Source: Methanocorpusculum sp. (GTDB lineage: Archaea; Halobacteriota; Methanomicrobia; Methanomicrobiales; Methanocorpusculaceae). Taken from it: a stretch of 8,019 nt of DNA. The position numbers and the translations under genes were made by a program. Below are positions 5,104 through 8,019 of the stretch, piece after piece. How positions within the stretch are numbered: the stretch's first letter is position 1; the number at the start of each line of letters is the position of its first letter. The stretch is taken from assembly GCA_029986975.1 (NCBI GenBank), contig DALTWR010000030.1, forward strand, positions 1 through 8,019. Direction: 5' to 3'. The notes below the pieces were generated by a model. It was not told the origin of the DNA, made no database searches, and saw nothing but the letters and a program-made list of their open reading frames with translations.

Positions 5104-7239
5104 ATGACAGAAGAACTTGAAGTAATAGACAGAGCCGAAGAATGGGCGGGATTCCTGAAAAAGAAATATAAATCAGCCCTCAATAAAATATCCAGAGAAT
5201 ATCCGAGTACCCGCTCGATGACCATCGAGTACGATGTCTTAGAAAAATACGGAAAAACAGGAATCATCTTAGCAGACGACCTGCTTGAACGTCCGGGAAA
5301 AACCTTAGGCGACATCAAAGACGCAATCAGAACGGCAAACCTCATCTCCGGAAAAGACCTCGAAGGACAGGACATCACTGAAGACATCATCAAAGGAATG
5401 AACATCCGCTTTATCCACCTTCCGCGGAAAACCAGCATCAGAAACATCCGGTCAGAACACATCAACAAATTCATCAGCATCGACGGAATCGTCCGCCGTG
5501 TAACTGAAGTGCGCCCGCGGCTTGTTATAGGCGCATTCCGCTGCGCAAACGGACATATCACCCGCAAAGTACAGGATTACGGCACCTACAGCGAACCGGA
5601 CATGTGCGGAAACGCCGAGTGTACGCAGAAAAAACTCGAACTCGTCCAGAGTTTATCCACCTTCATCGACTCGCAGAAGCTCAGAATACAGGAAACCCCC
5701 GAAGGACTCCGCGGCGGCGAACAGCCGCAGAACATCGACATCGACTGCGTAGATGATATCTGCGGCAGCGTAACGCCGGGAGACCGTGTTATCATCAATG
5801 GAATCCTGCGAAGCGTACAGCGGATGCAGAACGGACAGAAAAGTACCGTATTCGACCTCTACATCGAATGTAACTCAATTGAAATCTCCATCAAAGAATT
5901 TGAAGAGGTCAGCATCTCCGAAGAAGACGAAGCCGTCATCAAAGATATGGCATCAGACCCTGCGATTTACGGCAAAATCGCCCGGTCAATTGCCCCGACC
6001 ATTTACGGAAACGATGACGTAAAAGAAGCAATCGCTCTGCAGCTTTTCGGCGGAATCGCAAAGGAAATGCCCGATGGAAGCACACTTCGCGGCGATATTC
6101 ATGTCTTACTCGTCGGTGACCCGGGTATTGCAAAGTCCCAGCTTTTGCGCTACGTCATTAAATTAGCGCCCCGCGGTGTTTACACTTCAGGAAAATCCGC
6201 CTCATCAGCCGGTCTTACGGCAGCGGCGGTAAAAGATGATATGGAAGGCGGCAGATGGACACTTGAAGCAGGAGCGCTTGTTCTCGCAGATAAAGGAATG
6301 GCTGCTGTCGATGAAATGGATAAGATGCAGAAAGAAGACCGCTCATCACTCCACGAAGCAATGGAACAGCAGTCCATTTCTGTAGCAAAGGCGGGAATCA
6401 GTGCAACGCTTCGTACCCGCTGTTCACTCTTAGGCGCTGCAAACCCGAAGCTCGGACGTTTCGATGAGTATGCAAATATCTCGGAGCAGATTAACATGCC
6501 GCCTTCGCTTCTCTCCCGTTTTGACCTTATCTTCATCATGAAAGACCAGCCGAATGAGACGCGCGACTTAAACATCGCAAAACACATCTTAAAGGCGCAT
6601 TCGGCAGGAGAAGAGATTATGCGGCATCAGAAGTACCCGATTAAAGGAGCTGATGATGAGTATTTCGCAGAACTCCTTAGACCGGTCAGTGCTGAAATCG
6701 AGGCGGAACTGTTACGGAAATATCTCGCGTATGCAAAGCGTACCTGTTTCCCGATTATCACTGAGGAAGCGAAGAATACGCTTGTTGAGTATTACCGGAA
6801 ACTCAGAAGCGTTGCCTACGAAAGTTCAGACAAACCTGTTCCGGTTACCGCCCGTCAGCTTGAAGCTCTGGTTCGCCTCGCTGAAGCAAGTGCCCGTGTT
6901 CGTCTTGCCGACGAGGTTTCAATGGAAGATGCAGCCCGCGTTATTAAAATTGTTGATGCCTGTCTGCGTCAGGTCGCATACGACCCGAAGAGTGGTAATC
7001 TTGATATCGATAAGATTGCCTCGTCTACGACTAAGGCGGGAAGAACACTCCGCCGCGATTTAAAGGCGGCAATCAAGGAACTGGCTGACCCTGACGGCCG
7101 CGGTGCAAAAATCGATGATGTCTATAGACAGCTTACCGGTATGAACTACACGAAAGAAGAAATCGAGCGTACCATTGACCATATGAGAGCATCAGGCGAA
7201 GTTCTTCTTCCGAAAAACAGTACGATTAAATTAGTGTAA
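5104..7239 (+). CDS. mcm: Replicative DNA helicase MCM
   Basis: A 711-residue minichromosome maintenance helicase, the hexameric ring ATPase that unwinds DNA at archaeal replication forks. N-terminal domain (about 1-270): an A-domain, then an OB fold with a zinc site C147-x3-H151-x16-C168-x4-C173, the CxxxH/CxxxxC form known from Methanothermobacter MCM rather than four Cys. AAA+ domain (about 285-610): Walker A GDPGIAKS (338-345), Walker B with DEMD (403-406), sensor 1 in AANP (445-448), arginine finger in SRFDL (471-475) and sensor 2 in VTARQLEALVRLAEA (581-595, R584). A C-terminal winged helix ends the protein (about 635-711). All catalytic residues are present and the length is normal. 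The ATG follows a strong ribosome site. mptD starts 32 bases after the stop and is probably co-transcribed. Isoleucine codon choice changes sharply between the N-terminal domain and the rest. Confidence 0.97.
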   Translation: MTEELEVIDRAEEWAGFLKKKYKSALNKISREYPSTRSMTIEYDVLEKYGKTGIILADDLLERPGKTLGDIKDAIRTANLISGKDLEGQDITEDIIKGMNIRFIHLPRKTSIRNIRSEHINKFISIDGIVRRVTEVRPRLVIGAFRCANGHITRKVQDYGTYSEPDMCGNAECTQKKLELVQSLSTFIDSQKLRIQETPEGLRGGEQPQNIDIDCVDDICGSVTPGDRVIINGILRSVQRMQNGQKSTVFDLYIECNSIEISIKEFEEVSISEEDEAVIKDMASDPAIYGKIARSIAPTIYGNDDVKEAIALQLFGGIAKEMPDGSTLRGDIHVLLVGDPGIAKSQLLRYVIKLAPRGVYTSGKSASSAGLTAAAVKDDMEGGRWTLEAGALVLADKGMAAVDEMDKMQKEDRSSLHEAMEQQSISVAKAGISATLRTRCSLLGAANPKLGRFDEYANISEQINMPPSLLSRFDLIFIMKDQPNETRDLNIAKHILKAHSAGEEIMRHQKYPIKGADDEYFAELLRPVSAEIEAELLRKYLAYAKRTCFPIITEEAKNTLVEYYRKLRSVAYESSDKPVPVTARQLEALVRLAEASARVRLADEVSMEDAARVIKIVDACLRQVAYDPKSGNLDIDKIASSTTKAGRTLRRDLKAAIKELADPDGRGAKIDDVYRQLTGMNYTKEEIERTIDHMRASGEVLLPKNSTIKLV

Positions 7240-7271
7240 TACGAATAAGTAAGAAACATCAGGTAATTATC

Positions 7272-7595
7272 ATGGCAACAGACAGAGAAAATGCAGTATT
7301 TGAAGCGGCTATTAAACTCGGTGCTCTTTATCATCAGTTTGTCGGAACGCCGATTTCCCGCTCGACGGCAGATAAGGTGGAGGCAGCGATTGAAAGTGCG
7401 GTCTCTCTTCAGCCGTATGTAACATCGATTAAGGTACACTTAGACCGCTCGCTGATGAATGAAAATCCGTTTGGATATTCTGAATTAACCGGCGCTATGT
7501 ATGATGCAGTTATTGAGACGAACTACAACGGGGCTGTATGCAAAGCGGGATTGAAGTTCGAAAACGGATATCCGATGATGCGGATTCTGGAATAA
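7272..7595 (+). CDS. mptD: Archaeal dihydroneopterin aldolase MptD
   Basis: A 107-residue protein matching the archaeal dihydroneopterin aldolase family (formerly DUF372; Methanocaldococcus MJ1585 is the characterised member). It cleaves 7,8-dihydroneopterin to 6-hydroxymethyl-7,8-dihydropterin and glycolaldehyde, a step towards tetrahydromethanopterin, the C1 carrier of methanogenesis. Family landmarks are LGALYHQFVGTPIS (16-29), E38, FGYSELTGAMYDAVI (67-81), the TNY segment (83-85) and the C-terminal YPMMRI (100-105). Length is complete. The ATG is preceded by AGGTAATTATC, a modest ribosome site with seven bases of spacing. It lies 32 bases behind mcm with no promoter visible between, so the two are probably one transcript. 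The function is unrelated to replication, so the pairing may be historical. Confidence 0.88.
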   Translation: MATDRENAVFEAAIKLGALYHQFVGTPISRSTADKVEAAIESAVSLQPYVTSIKVHLDRSLMNENPFGYSELTGAMYDAVIETNYNGAVCKAGLKFENGYPMMRILE

Positions 7596-7614
7596 TTTTC
7601 ATCATATCTTTTTT
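7596..7614 (+). terminator. T-rich terminator after mptD
   Basis: Directly after the mptD stop the plus strand is T-rich and ends in a T6 run (7609-7614). This is the usual form of an archaeal intrinsic terminator and would end an mcm-mptD transcript. The 134 bases between mptD and the next gene are otherwise AT-rich, with an imperfect repeat of TTTTCATATC (7596-7608 and 7670-7680) and no RNA gene that I can recognise. Confidence 0.5.
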
Positions 7615-7729
7615 CAGGGCGTTTTCGTCTCTCTATTTCACGAATGAGTGCTGGTTTTCTTAGGCGATTTTTTCATATCTCACCCACAGAGCGGGATTAG
7701 CAATACCCTTCAACAAAATACATGAATAT

Positions 7730-8019
7730 ATGTCAGAGAAACAATCTGTAACTGTCCTTAATGAAAAGCCGGTAACCTTATTTCTTCTCCAGTATGAAAA
7801 CAAGCGAACGTACAGAAATTACCAGACGGCAATCTATCATTACCTCCAGTTAGTATCAGATATTGAAAAAAACAAACCTGACCATCTTGATTCAGCTGCT
7901 GCAGAATATCTGAAAGAAGTATCAGACGGCAGAAACCTGATTGCCGACTTAATCAGTGCCGGAAACAGGTTTTCAAAAACCTATGTTCCGGTCAGTACTC
8001 ATCTGATGCTGCATTCAAT
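7730..8019 (+). CDS. Probable tyrosine recombinase/integrase, N-terminal part, cut by the window end
   Basis: An open frame runs from an ATG at 7730 to the window edge: 96 complete codons without a stop. The pattern matches the SAM-like core-binding domain of archaeal tyrosine recombinases: VTLFLLQYENKRTYRNYQTA (15-34) resembles the 'FL ... T..nY..al..y' helix pair, then AAAEYLKEVSDGRNLIADLI (56-75) and KTYVPVSTHLMLH (83-95) correspond to the 'yL.....gR....DL' and 'PkTa...l' segments. The catalytic domain (R..H..R..Y) would lie beyond the window, so the activity cannot be confirmed. An ATG at 7722 is in another frame and stops after nine codons. No ribosome site is evident; a weak TTTCATAT at 7671-7678 could be its TATA box. 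A helical DNA-binding protein of another family remains possible. Confidence 0.55.
   Translation, partial: MSEKQSVTVLNEKPVTLFLLQYENKRTYRNYQTAIYHYLQLVSDIEKNKPDHLDSAAAEYLKEVSDGRNLIADLISAGNRFSKTYVPVSTHLMLHS

Noticed and set aside
5091..5567. A 158-codon minus-strand frame antisense to the start of mcm
   Set aside because: It is a shadow of the mcm coding frame; its Arg-, Ser- and Met-rich composition mirrors mcm codons and it has no start signals.
7146..7439. A 97-codon minus-strand frame across the mcm-mptD junction
   Set aside because: It crosses two well-supported plus-strand genes and resembles no protein; it is a shadow frame.
1..8019. Search for tRNA, rRNA, CRISPR arrays and insertion sequences
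   Set aside because: No cloverleaf with a TTC-type loop, no regularly spaced direct repeats and no transposase motif was found by eye. Small structured RNAs could still be missed without covariance models.

Overview
The window looks like the chromosome of a methanogenic euryarchaeon, most likely of the order Methanomicrobiales. The clearest markers are an archaeal MCM replicative helicase, an archaeal MptD-type dihydroneopterin aldolase of the methanopterin pathway, an AbrB-PhoU fusion regulator, archaeal TATA boxes (TTTATATA), and Shine-Dalgarno sites that match the GGAGGTGA pattern. A Methanocorpusculum-like organism is a guess from overall similarity; nothing here proves the genus.

Layout. 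Everything from 45 to 4944 lies on the minus strand, and everything from 5104 to the right edge on the plus strand, so 4945-5103 is a divergent promoter region. Reading leftward from it: an AbrB-PhoU regulator with an apparently leaderless mRNA; 13 bases later a HhH-GPD DNA glycosylase of the MutY superfamily that lacks the iron-sulphur cysteines; a 180-base gap holding a 100-bp inverted-repeat structure and a strong promoter; two very small genes (69 and 43 codons) not normally annotated; a radical SAM protein with a C-terminal helix-hairpin-helix, of the DNA modification/repair type; and a 12-TM major facilitator transporter resembling fosmidomycin resistance protein Fsr. Reading rightward: MCM helicase, MptD 32 bases behind it, a T-rich terminator, and the first 96 codons of a probable tyrosine recombinase cut by the window end.

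How the genes fit together. MCM, the glycosylase and the radical SAM/HhH protein give the region a DNA replication and repair flavour. PhoU and the transporter are housekeeping or membrane functions. The recombinase at the right edge suggests that an integrated or accessory segment begins just beyond mptD. I see no complete new defence or mobile system. The points most worth a second look are the clusterless glycosylase with Glu in place of the catalytic Asp, the two small genes ahead of the radical SAM gene, the 100-bp inverted-repeat element, and a sharp change in isoleucine codon use inside mcm. No tRNA, rRNA, CRISPR array or insertion sequence was recognised.
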